Positions 1 to 5,844 of a stretch of DNA of 5,844 bases are shown here, in pieces (position 1 is the first letter of the stretch; the number at the start of each line of letters is the position of its first letter). The position numbers and the translations under genes were made by a program. Under the pieces are notes generated by a model. The model worked only from the letters and a program-made list of their open reading frames with translations, was not told the origin of the DNA and did no database searches. The stretch is from assembly GCA_002684375.1 (NCBI GenBank), contig NYVC01000076.1, positions 11,611 through 17,454 of the forward strand. Direction: 5' to 3'. Origin of the DNA: Marinovum sp. GTDB lineage: Bacteria; Pseudomonadota; Alphaproteobacteria; Rhodobacterales; Rhodobacteraceae.

Positions 1-1176
1 CCGGACCATATTGGCGACCGCTATCCGCATCAGGTTTCGGGTGGGCAGTTACAGCGGGTCATGACGGCAATGGCAATGTCGCCCAGACCAGACCTTTTGG
101 TGTTTGACGAGCCGACAACCGCGCTTGATGTGACGACACAGGTCGAGGTTTTGGCCTCGATGCGGTCTATAGTGGAAGAGTTCAATACAGCTGCAATCTA
201 CATCACCCATGATCTGGCGGTGGTGGCTCAAATGGCAGATACGATTAAGGTTCTGCGCCATGGACACGAAGTTGAAGAGGCGCCAACACGCCAGATGCTC
301 AGTGCGCCTGAGCAGCCCTATACCAAATCGCTTTGGTCGGTGCGGGCGCTGGAAAAGTCACAGCAAGCGGCTCAGGCTTCTGTATTGTCGCTGCAGGGTA
401 TTGATGCCAGTTACGGGGTGCAAAAGGTACTGCACAACGTCAATATTGAAGTCCCCAAAGGATCAACAGTTGCGGTTGTAGGCGAATCTGGTTCTGGCAA
501 GTCGACCACTGCGCGGGTCATCACCGGCCTGCTGCCACAAACATCGGGAAGCGTGAAGTTCAACGGCGAGGATTTGCCGGCTGTGTTGGCGGACCGCAGC
601 AAAGATCAAAAACGCCGGATCCAGATGATTTATCAAATGGCCGATACCGCGATGAACCCGCGCCAGACCGTGCGCGAGATCATTGGCCGGCCACTTGAGT
701 TTTATCTTGGCATGCGGGGGGCTGAGAAAACCAAACGCATCGTGGAACTTCTTGAGATGATTGAATTGGATGCTGTCTTTATGGAGCGTCTGCCCGGAGA
801 ATTGTCTGGTGGTCAAAAGCAGCGCATTTGTATCGCTCGTGCGCTGGCAGCCGAGCCCGACTTTATCATTTGTGATGAGGTTACTTCTGCGCTGGACCAG
901 ATTGTGCAAGAGGGCATTCTCAAGTTGTTATTGCGGTTACAAAAGGAACTGGGACTGACCTATCTGTTCATCACCCACGACATCTCTACCGTTAACGCCA
1001 TCGCCGATCAGGTGGTGGTCATGAACCAAGGAGAGGTGGTGGAGCAGGGTTTGAAAACGGAAGTTTTTCAACCGCCATATCCAGACTATACCGCGTTGTT
1101 GCTGTCGTCTGTGCCCGAGATGGATCCCGATTGGTTAACCAACCTTATCCAGAAACGCACCGAGACAAGCGCCTGA
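1..1176 (+). CDS. Peptide/oligopeptide-type ABC importer, fused double ATP-binding subunit (5' end outside window)
   Basis: This is the energising subunit of a Dpp/Opp-type importer, acting on the cytoplasmic face of the inner membrane. The frame is open from base 1, so the gene starts to the left. Numbering codons from base 1, the first nucleotide-binding domain is cut: its signature VSGGQLQR (12-19), Walker B LLVFDEP (32-38), D-loop and switch histidine H70 remain, while its Walker A and Q-loop are missing. The second domain is complete: Walker A GESGSGKST (161-169), Q-loop Q212, signature LSGGQKQR (268-275), Walker B FIICDEV (288-294) and H326, followed by the C-terminal tail with the PPYPDYTALL motif usual in oligopeptide ATPases. 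Visible length is 391 codons; fused proteins of this type usually run to about 530-620, so roughly 150-200 residues are missing. Permease and binding-protein genes are expected upstream. Family is secure; the transported substrate is unknown and could be a peptide, opine or related compound. Confidence 0.95.
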   Translation, partial: PDHIGDRYPHQVSGGQLQRVMTAMAMSPRPDLLVFDEPTTALDVTTQVEVLASMRSIVEEFNTAAIYITHDLAVVAQMADTIKVLRHGHEVEEAPTRQMLSAPEQPYTKSLWSVRALEKSQQAAQASVLSLQGIDASYGVQKVLHNVNIEVPKGSTVAVVGESGSGKSTTARVITGLLPQTSGSVKFNGEDLPAVLADRSKDQKRRIQMIYQMADTAMNPRQTVREIIGRPLEFYLGMRGAEKTKRIVELLEMIELDAVFMERLPGELSGGQKQRICIARALAAEPDFIICDEVTSALDQIVQEGILKLLLRLQKELGLTYLFITHDISTVNAIADQVVVMNQGEVVEQGLKTEVFQPPYPDYTALLLSSVPEMDPDWLTNLIQKRTETSA

Positions 1177-1189
1177 TTTCGATAGCTTT

Positions 1190-2119
1190 CTAAGATCCGC
1201 GGCACAGGGCTTGCGCCATGCAGTGAATGCCGCCGCCGGTTTTAGAAATCTCGGACATATCGATTGCGGCCACCTCGAAGCCACGGGCGCGTAATTTGCC
1301 AATTAAGGATGTGGACAGGGTTGGTGCAATCACTCGGTCCTTGCCCAACGACATAAAGTTACAACCCAGTGCCATGGTTTCTTGAAACGGTACATCAATA
1401 ATCTCGTGGCCTTTTGCCTTCAGCCAGTCCACAATTTCGGGATCGGTACAGTCAAGACAAACGGCTGTCAATTTTGGGGCAATCGGCACCACCATTAAAT
1501 CAATATGTACATAGTATTCGTCGATAAACGCCAGGCGGGTCTCCCAACCTTCGGCGTCAAACCAGCTCTGGACCTGTCTGGCCCCTTCCTCTTGGGTGCG
1601 CGCGCCACCGCATCCGATCAGCACACAGCCCTCTTCGATTACATTAAAATCACCACCTTCGAATGTGCCTGCCGTCACCATGTCATAAATCGGGATGCCA
1701 AGTTTTTCATAGGTGCGGATCGCGGCATAGTTTTCGCCACGGCGCCACCAGTTTGCCATTGCGGTGATGACGGCACCGTAAGGTGTCATGACTGAGCTGT
1801 CGCGGGCATAGACCTGCATGGGCAGCTCGATCGTTGGCTCGTGTAAATGAACAGTCACATTAAAATGCGTGTAGGCAGAGACCATTTCAGCGTGTTGCGC
1901 CTGAGCAACCTGAATGTTGCAGGGTGCGTCGCGCAGGTGTTTGCGTGACAGCGACGAGGTCGACAAGTGCTGCAAATGAGCAGGGGATCCGAGTAAAACA
2001 TCGGTCAATGGATCGGTTTCGTTTTGAAAGCCCCAATCGGAGAGGGCCGCAGTGCCCCCTGATAAATTTCTGCGTTGCAGGCAAAAAGGGTCTTTGCTGG
2101 ACGGGATATCGAGGGACAT
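1190..2119 (-). CDS. Dimethylargininase / arginine deiminase-type amidinohydrolase
   Basis: A 309-residue protein of the guanidino-modifying (pentein-fold) superfamily, in which an active-site cysteine attacks the guanidinium carbon; dimethylargininase members give citrulline plus an amine. Visible landmarks are YARDSSV (R106, D107), the acidic motif EGGDFNV (E154 to D157), catalytic His in YVHIDL (H205), and the C-terminal nucleophile motif GGGIHCM (C300). The full active-site set is present and the frame is intact, so the enzyme is probably active and cytoplasmic; no signal peptide is seen. The ATG start is well supported by a near-perfect Shine-Dalgarno. About 25 N-terminal residues before the conserved W29 region look like an extension. 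It lies 97 bp downstream of the M20 gene on the same strand and only 13 bp tail to tail from the ABC ATPase. An arginine deiminase-like or amidinotransferase role with another substrate cannot be excluded, so no gene symbol is given. Confidence 0.88.
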   Translation of the reverse strand: MSLDIPSSKDPFCLQRRNLSGGTAALSDWGFQNETDPLTDVLLGSPAHLQHLSTSSLSRKHLRDAPCNIQVAQAQHAEMVSAYTHFNVTVHLHEPTIELPMQVYARDSSVMTPYGAVITAMANWWRRGENYAAIRTYEKLGIPIYDMVTAGTFEGGDFNVIEEGCVLIGCGGARTQEEGARQVQSWFDAEGWETRLAFIDEYYVHIDLMVVPIAPKLTAVCLDCTDPEIVDWLKAKGHEIIDVPFQETMALGCNFMSLGKDRVIAPTLSTSLIGKLRARGFEVAAIDMSEISKTGGGIHCMAQALCRGS

Positions 2120-2124
2120 TTAAT

Positions 2125-2132
2125 CCTCCTTT
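2125..2132 (-). promoter_or_regulatory. Strong ribosome binding site for the amidinohydrolase gene
   Basis: Read on the - strand this is AAAGGAGG followed by ATTAA and then ATG at 2119. It is nearly the full anti-Shine-Dalgarno complement at short, workable spacing and decides the start codon. It is stronger than the site in front of the M20 gene, which suggests that this gene is translated independently. Confidence 0.85.
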
Positions 2133-2157
2133 GACGCGGCAGTGTGGTGAGACTAAC

Positions 2158-2201
2158 AAAAAAATATCAGATTTTAAGGCCTTATTTTGAGAAGTTCTGA
2201 T
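2158..2201 (-). terminator. Possible weak terminator or attenuator between the M20 and amidinohydrolase genes
   Basis: On the - strand, 16 bases after the M20 stop codon, ATCAGA (2201-2196) can pair with TCTGAT (2171-2166); the loop contains the perfect palindrome TAAGGCCTTA (2175-2184). The second arm is followed directly by a run of seven T (2164-2158). The arrangement resembles an intrinsic terminator, but the stem is only 6 bp and poor in G+C, so any termination would be partial. If it works, it would separate or attenuate transcription between the two genes, which agrees with the strong separate ribosome binding site of the downstream gene. Confidence 0.3.
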
Positions 2202-2216
2202 TTAACAGTGGCCCCC

Positions 2217-3773
2217 TTAAAACTGCCTGCCGCGTGGCGTTTCTACGTATTCGGGCCACTTGAAGTCGAGCGGCGGGGCATAATCGCACAGCGGAGCCAT
2301 CCAAGTCTTGCCGCCAATGCCACCGCCGGTGCGTGTTTTAAACTCTGCCATGACCCTGTCTCTTGCGACTTTATCCTGCAGTAACCTCAAGGCCGAAACC
2401 GAAAGAATTTTGGCGGCCGTGGTCACCATCGGATCAATGGTGGCTGGGATGCCACCAAGCGCGTTCATGACCCAGGACGGGTAGGGGCCTTTCGGGGCTG
2501 GTTTTAGGGCGGGCCGGGCGACATAGAATCTGGCTGTGGGCGTATGCCACGTCATATCGGTATAATCATCTGACGTTGAGTTGGTCTGGCTTGGTGGCAG
2601 ATCCTGGCGTAAAATTGCCTCAGCTTCTTGCGGCGAACGCAATTGGCTGCAGTCTTCCAAAAATGGTGCTGTCATAGGCTCCATACCAAGCGAGCTTTGG
2701 ATGTCACGCGCCACATTGACCGCTTCTTGGCCCCATTCTGGTGCGCCAACATTTTGCATCGCCGCCCAGACAATATCTGACATCGCATGGTTGGCTAGGC
2801 CGGGGCGGGATTTGCACACCCAGTGTTTTTCCCACCGGCATCCCGTCATTGCCGCAGCGGCCTCGGCGTTGCGCTCAAGTGCCGCTGTGACTTGTTTGGC
2901 CATCTCTACTGTGGGTACGCGGATCATATATTGAAGGTCGCTTAACTGTGCTGGTAAATTATCGGCGGTCGCTTGTCCGGTTGATAAAATAGCTTCTGAG
3001 ATCGACCAGCCCCCGGCATGCGGCAGCATCGAATCGCGCAGGATTTTCGAGGCTTGATACATCATCATCAAGGCATCATTGGCACCTGGCGCACGGATCG
3101 CACTGTGGGACTGTGGAATCGGTGCGCCATCGCTGTGGCCCCAGGTCTCTGGTGCGTCACAGATGAATCGAAAAATCAGGGAATAGGCTGCGCCACAATG
3201 GGTGTCCCAGCGGACCGTATTGCACAATGGCAACATATAGAAAGGATGAAATGACAGCATAGCAGCCAGGCCGTCATAATACCCCTGTGCGGCATGAATA
3301 GGTTTTGACCCCCGTGTTTTTTCGGCCGGCTCGCCCATAAACCGCAAGCCACCCTTGATATTGTGGGCCTGCATCGCGGCTTTGGTTGCCAGTAATCCGC
3401 CTAAGGCACCGATGCCCAACCCCGAATGCGGGTCCGTGTGTCCGGCGGCCTGAAGCGTTAAACCGTCTCGTGGCTCACATTGGGTGCTGGCGGCCTGACA
3501 ATTGCCCGGCACGGCATCATATTCTGCGTACATCCCGATGATTGGGCCGTCACCGTTGGACCAGTCGGCGGCAAACGCCGTTGGCATCCCGCCCGAGCCT
3601 TGTTCTACCGTGAAGCCTTCGGCGCGCAGTTGGTTCACATACCAGGCGGCTGACTTATATTCGCGCCAAGCTGGTTCGGCAAAATCAAAAATGGTGCTGC
3701 ACCAGTTTGATAAATCTTGCGCATGAGACTCAACATGGGACATCGCAGTTTTTTGGGCATCTGTCAGCGTCAT
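2217..3773 (-). CDS. M20-family metallohydrolase, AbgB-like amidohydrolase/peptidase
   Basis: A 518-residue cytoplasmic hydrolase of the M20 clan, related to the aminobenzoyl-glutamate hydrolase subunit AbgB and other amide-cleaving M20D proteins. Landmarks: GMYAEYDAVPG (80-90, the AbgB-type substrate/metal region), AGHTDPHSGLG (110-120, in the place of the usual CGHN metal motif), GEPAEKTRGSKP (147-158, in the place of the usual AEE pair), LSFHP (H176), a dimerisation-type insert in the middle, and TSDDY...WHTP (400-412) with H410. The C-terminal LLQD...EFKTRTGGG segment also resembles AbgB. Key residues differ from standard M20D: Cys is replaced by D114 and the second Glu by K152. I believe a subgroup shares these changes, so they need not mean decay. 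ATG at 3773 follows AAAAAGG at 7 bp spacing. It probably leads a - strand unit with the amidinohydrolase, releasing an amino acid from an imported amide. Length agrees with AbgB-like relatives. Exact substrate unknown. Confidence 0.9.
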   Translation of the reverse strand: MTLTDAQKTAMSHVESHAQDLSNWCSTIFDFAEPAWREYKSAAWYVNQLRAEGFTVEQGSGGMPTAFAADWSNGDGPIIGMYAEYDAVPGNCQAASTQCEPRDGLTLQAAGHTDPHSGLGIGALGGLLATKAAMQAHNIKGGLRFMGEPAEKTRGSKPIHAAQGYYDGLAAMLSFHPFYMLPLCNTVRWDTHCGAAYSLIFRFICDAPETWGHSDGAPIPQSHSAIRAPGANDALMMMYQASKILRDSMLPHAGGWSISEAILSTGQATADNLPAQLSDLQYMIRVPTVEMAKQVTAALERNAEAAAAMTGCRWEKHWVCKSRPGLANHAMSDIVWAAMQNVGAPEWGQEAVNVARDIQSSLGMEPMTAPFLEDCSQLRSPQEAEAILRQDLPPSQTNSTSDDYTDMTWHTPTARFYVARPALKPAPKGPYPSWVMNALGGIPATIDPMVTTAAKILSVSALRLLQDKVARDRVMAEFKTRTGGGIGGKTWMAPLCDYAPPLDFKWPEYVETPRGRQF

Positions 3774-3780
3774 AGCTTGG

Positions 3781-3787
3781 CCTTTTT
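3781..3787 (-). promoter_or_regulatory. Ribosome binding site of the M20 gene
   Basis: On the - strand AAAAAGG lies 7 bases before the ATG at 3773. It is a moderate Shine-Dalgarno and supports this start over the in-frame ATG ten codons later (MSHVES). Confidence 0.6.
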
Positions 3788-3830
3788 GTTGTTTTTGTTC
3801 AGCAATTCACCAAACAGCTAAGACGCTTGC

Positions 3831-3887
3831 AAGGCCAGCGCTCCGTTTCGGAGTTTTAGGCAGATTGCAGTGTTCGGCTCTGGCCTT
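3831..3887 (-). promoter_or_regulatory. Potential folded leader upstream of the M20 gene
   Basis: AAGGCCAG (3831-3838) and CTGGCCTT (3880-3887) are perfect 8-bp inverted arms separated by 41 bases, and inside them CTCCG-TTT-CGGAG (3841-3853) forms a second perfect 5-bp hairpin. In the - strand transcript this would be a closing stem around an inner hairpin, ending 43 bases before the ribosome binding site. It fits a structured 5' leader or cis-regulatory RNA, but I recognise no known riboswitch class, and chance or a DNA-level protein site is possible. Confidence 0.35.
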
Positions 3888-3906
3888 TGTGAAATGTAAC
3901 TGCTTC

Positions 3907-3935
3907 AGTATAAGCCGTTTTAGCAGGCGACTGAA
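3907..3935 (-). promoter_or_regulatory. Possible sigma70-type promoter for the M20 gene
   Basis: On the - strand TATACT (3912-3907) is a 5-of-6 match to the -10 box, preceded at 17-bp spacing by TTCAGT (3935-3930), a poor -35 box. Transcription would start near 3900, giving a leader of roughly 125 bases that includes the inverted-repeat structure at 3831-3887. The weak -35 is compatible with a gene that needs an activator. Confidence 0.35.
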
Positions 3936-3937
3936 GA

Positions 3938-3954
3938 TTCAATTGATTATTGAA
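3938..3954. repeat. Short inverted repeat just upstream of the putative M20 promoter
   Basis: TTCAAT-TGATT-ATTGAA is a perfect 6-bp inverted repeat with a 5-base centre. It ends 2 bp upstream of the candidate -35 box of the M20 gene, a position where activators often bind. It also overlaps the last codons of the decayed transposase frame (stop at 3947-3949), so it may be chance in AT-rich DNA. Confidence 0.3.
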
Positions 3955-4825
3955 CTGTAATAGACGGCGGAATGATTGTGTTTAACAAAGACGTCTGCGT
4001 ACTGGCGTCTGGGGCCTCACGATTTGAACAGAGGCGTTTTTCAATCCGCTGCGATTTCGATGGGCGGATTAGTTGTCGTCGGTTTGCGTTATGCGATTGC
4101 TGAGGTTTGTTTAAGGTGATCAGGTTTGTGACCTTGAGTAAGGTCTGCGAGATGGCGGCTATGACCATCTGCGTGTGGGTTTTGGCAACCCCGAAGTATT
4201 GTGCCGATGCAATCCAAACTTTCGCTTTACTGTACCAAGCACCCTTCGACGCGAAAGCGCTGCTTGCCGATCAGCTTTTGAATGCGCTTTTGCGCTGGGC
4301 ATAGTGGTCGACCGGGCACCGCCTTATGCGAGATACTATCGCGACGCTTCCGTTTCAAAACGGTACGATTTGCTGTGCTGGCGCAAGCTTTATTCGCCAG
4401 AATGCGCTGTGCTTTACTCCCTTTTATCATGGTTCCAAACCTTGGGTTCTGGCCAACATTGGCAGGGGTGGTATGGATTTTATCCACGAACCTGTCTGCA
4501 TCGCACCGAGCAAAACCCTTGTGGCCTAGCGTGCCCTTGCGGCCCTTCTTGACCTAACAGACATTGTGCCTTCGGCACTAAAGATACCAGTTGCAGGCTC
4601 GGCCGGAGCCTCATTTTTGGCACAATCCTCAGGCGGAGCCTCAATATGTGTAAGTGGCTGAGCGGCACTTCCAATCAAAGTGGCGTCAATAATGGCGGCA
4701 GCGGCCTCTGTCATCTTCAACCCGTGACCCTCTGTCCGGCGACAGATCTCAGCAAGTAACCCCTCATAGGTATCCGCCTTAACCCGTGCATTGCGAAACC
4801 GACAATGGGTTGTTTCATCCGGAAC
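3947..4825 (-). pseudogene. IS5-family transposase, frameshifted and inactive remnant
   Basis: Joining three frames on the - strand recovers a DDE transposase of the IS5 type. Segment one (4825 to about 4560) reads VPDETTHCRFRNARVKADTY and onward, including the first catalytic Asp in IIDATLI (4687-4685). Segment two (4556-4227) starts at a TAG stop (4556-4554, where a Trp is expected) and reads VKKGRKGTLGHKGFARCD, then HTTPANVG, ILANKACAS, and RFRVEG with the catalytic Glu (4247-4245). A short stretch in another frame reads GTVKRKFGLHRHN (4236-4198), and a further shift gives YFGVAKTHTQMVIAAIS (from 4198) to the end. At least three frameshifts, one stop codon and loss of about 100 N-terminal residues make it dead. 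The second catalytic Asp, normally in the pattern ADKAY, is Asn here (codon 4394-4392). The last ~50 codons (to 3947) are probably read-through beyond the true end. Confidence 0.85.
3947..4825 (-). mobile_element. Truncated IS5-family insertion sequence, ends not defined
   Basis: The element is recognised only from the decayed transposase. Homology stops abruptly at the VPDE motif near 4825, so the end carrying the start codon is deleted or overwritten. On the other side the tip should lie between about 3950 and 4110, but I could not find matching terminal inverted repeats or a target duplication. Non-autonomous at best and more likely a fossil. Confidence 0.6.
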
Positions 4826-5141
4826 GGTGCAAGGCAAATTGCTGTTTGCTTGGCTTCCAGTGTTGCAGTTGTTCCAAAAGACCTTTCCGCAAACAAACGT
4901 CCAGTTTTTGGTTTTTTCCAAGACTTTTTATTTTTATCCTGTTTGCTTAGCAAAACAATTCGAGAGGTCCTTCCCTTTTCCTCTATGGCGGAGCAAATTT
5001 GCTTCTAAAAACTTCAAATCCTTAAATTCGGCAGCTTTTTGTGGGTTTATGCAGTTTATTCTGGATAACGCCGATGGTTTTTGCCTTTAACAAACCCGTC
5101 GGTCGTTTGGCTACATTCTGGCAGGCTTGAAGACGGTCTGG
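4826..5141. other. Junction region without a readable gene
   Basis: About 316 bp between the broken transposase and the TPR remnant. Both strands have short open frames, but none shows a recognisable motif or a convincing ribosome binding site. On the - strand, the frame that follows the TPR stop (TGA, 5144-5142) continues PDRLQACQNVAKRPTGLL, which could be a decayed continuation of the TPR gene with the stop replacing one codon. A stretch near 5005-4950 reads LKFLEANLLRHRGKGKDL, vaguely helical. I regard it as eroded coding DNA of unknown origin. Confidence 0.4.
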
Positions 5142-5726
5142 TCAGATGTTCAATGCCTTTTTATAGGCCTCTATCGCAAGGTCCAAGTTGTCGTTGTCTT
5201 CGAAAACATTTCCCATATTTTTAAAAGCTTCAAAATAGTCAGGCTTGATGCTGACACCTTTTTGGTGACTCATTATTGCAGCGTTTAAGTCGCATTTTTT
5301 ACATAGAGCAAGTCCCATATGAATATGTGCTTCAAAATATTTAGTATTTATCAAAATAATTTTTTAAAGATGTCGTGTGCAGCAGATAAATCCCCTTTAA
5401 TTTGATATGCATTTCCTGGGTTAATATTAGCCACCAAATTTTTTGGATTAATTGTAAGAGATTTTTATAAATGTATGGGAAATTCACCTTTATCTAGCGC
5501 GATTTAGCTTGCACCTTCAGCGAAATCATTGCTTTCGGGAAAAGCTACAGCATTAGGTCTATTTTGGCCAATGCTCACAAAAATTGATTGCTCTTATCTA
5601 ATTTAATCAACTCCTGAACGATCTCCTGCGGAGTTTCAGAGATTGAAGGTACTTTGGAGCCATCTCCAAGTTTAATTTTCGAAATGCCTTAATTGTTTTT
5701 CTGGTTTTTGGAACATTTGAATAGGA
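5142..5726 (-). pseudogene. Decayed tetratricopeptide-repeat (TPR) protein gene
   Basis: The clearest part (5354-5142) carries about two TPR units: YFEAHIHMGLALCKKCDLNAAI, then DYFEAFKNMGNVFEDNDNLD and AIEAYKKALNI, ending at TGA. A one-base shift in the A-run at 5361-5370 joins it to an upstream TPR unit in another frame (5464-5351: SLTINPKN, NPGNAYQIKGDLSAAHDIFKK). Further shifts and stops lead to IALDKGEF (about 5500), then to an open stretch 5670-5578 reading GDGSKVPSISETPQEIVQEL, and to SNVPKTRKTI (5720-5691). This order of linker, PQE-type segment and successive TPRs resembles large TPR proteins, sometimes with a C-terminal sulfotransferase domain, known from marine Rhodobacteraceae; that comparison is from memory. 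TPRs mediate protein-protein contacts. At least four lesions make it non-functional. It may extend to the window edge (KVLAKKQN in 5727-5844 fits the linker poorly). The DNA is much richer in A+T than the metabolic genes. Confidence 0.7.
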
Positions 5727-5844
5727 TCAATCGATAAGTCGCTGCAGACCCATGACGTTCTGTTTTTTTGCCAAGACCTTGCTCTCAGCAACGCTAACCA
5801 TACAGGGTATGACAATTCGCACCGTTTAAAAAAATACTCGTTAC

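Noticed and set aside
2187..2384. Open frame on the + strand over the 3' end of the M20 gene
   Set aside because: It is antisense to an intact conserved coding region, has no recognisable motif and no good ribosome binding site.
3841..3857. CTCCG hairpin followed by TTTT read as a + strand terminator
   Set aside because: The stem is only 5 bp, the T run is four bases, and no + strand gene ends upstream of it.
4175..4557. Overlapping + strand open frames of 65-125 codons
   Set aside because: They are antisense to the IS5-type transposase remnant, whose motifs are clear on the - strand; stops were lost there only by chance.
4566..4578. Perfect hairpin GTGCC-TTC-GGCAC
   Set aside because: It lies inside the transposase pseudogene at a frameshift, has no T-run after it and closes no gene; most likely incidental.
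4604..4643. Direct repeat CGGAGCCTCA occurring twice
   Set aside because: Both copies encode the EAP residues of the transposase segment EAPPED...NEAPAEP and reflect coding sequence, not a CRISPR or iteron.
4791..5090. 99-codon + strand open frame rich in Phe
   Set aside because: Its start overlaps the antisense of the transposase VPDETT region, the composition is that of a random AT-rich frame, and no membrane-protein pattern or motif is convincing.

Overview
The window looks like chromosomal DNA of an alphaproteobacterium, most likely a marine Rhodobacteraceae (Roseobacter-group) member. This is inferred from the moderately high GC of the first ~3.8 kb, the style of the proteins (fused Dpp/Opp-type ATPase, AbgB-like M20 hydrolase, dimethylargininase-like hydrolase), and an IS5-type transposase remnant of a kind I associate with that group. 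No rRNA or tRNA is present to confirm it.

Layout. (1) 1-1176, + strand: the 3' two-thirds of a double-ATPase subunit of a peptide-type ABC importer; its 5' end and the rest of the transporter lie to the left. (2) 1190-2119, - strand: a 309-residue amidinohydrolase-fold enzyme of the dimethylargininase/arginine deiminase type, tail to tail with the ATPase across 13 bp. (3) 2217-3773, - strand: a 518-residue M20 (AbgB-like) metallohydrolase, upstream of and in the same direction as (2). (4) 3774-3946: the upstream region of the M20 gene, with a possible promoter, an inverted repeat and a potential folded leader. (5) 3947-4825, - strand: a dead IS5-family transposase gene with several frameshifts, a stop codon and a mutated catalytic aspartate. 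(6) 4826-5141: no readable gene. (7) 5142 to at least 5726, - strand: an AT-rich, multiply frameshifted tetratricopeptide-repeat (TPR) gene.

The left 3.8 kb reads as one functional unit: a peptide-type importer, a hydrolase that should attack a guanidino or amidino group, and an amidase-type M20 hydrolase. A reasonable inference is uptake and breakdown of an N-acylated or peptidic arginine derivative, but the substrate cannot be read from the sequence. The right 1.9 kb is a decay zone of inactive mobile-element and accessory-gene remnants, so the catabolic module sits at the edge of a degraded island-like region. No clearly new defence or mobile system is visible. The most unusual points are the altered metal-site motifs of the M20 protein and the possible structured leader before it.
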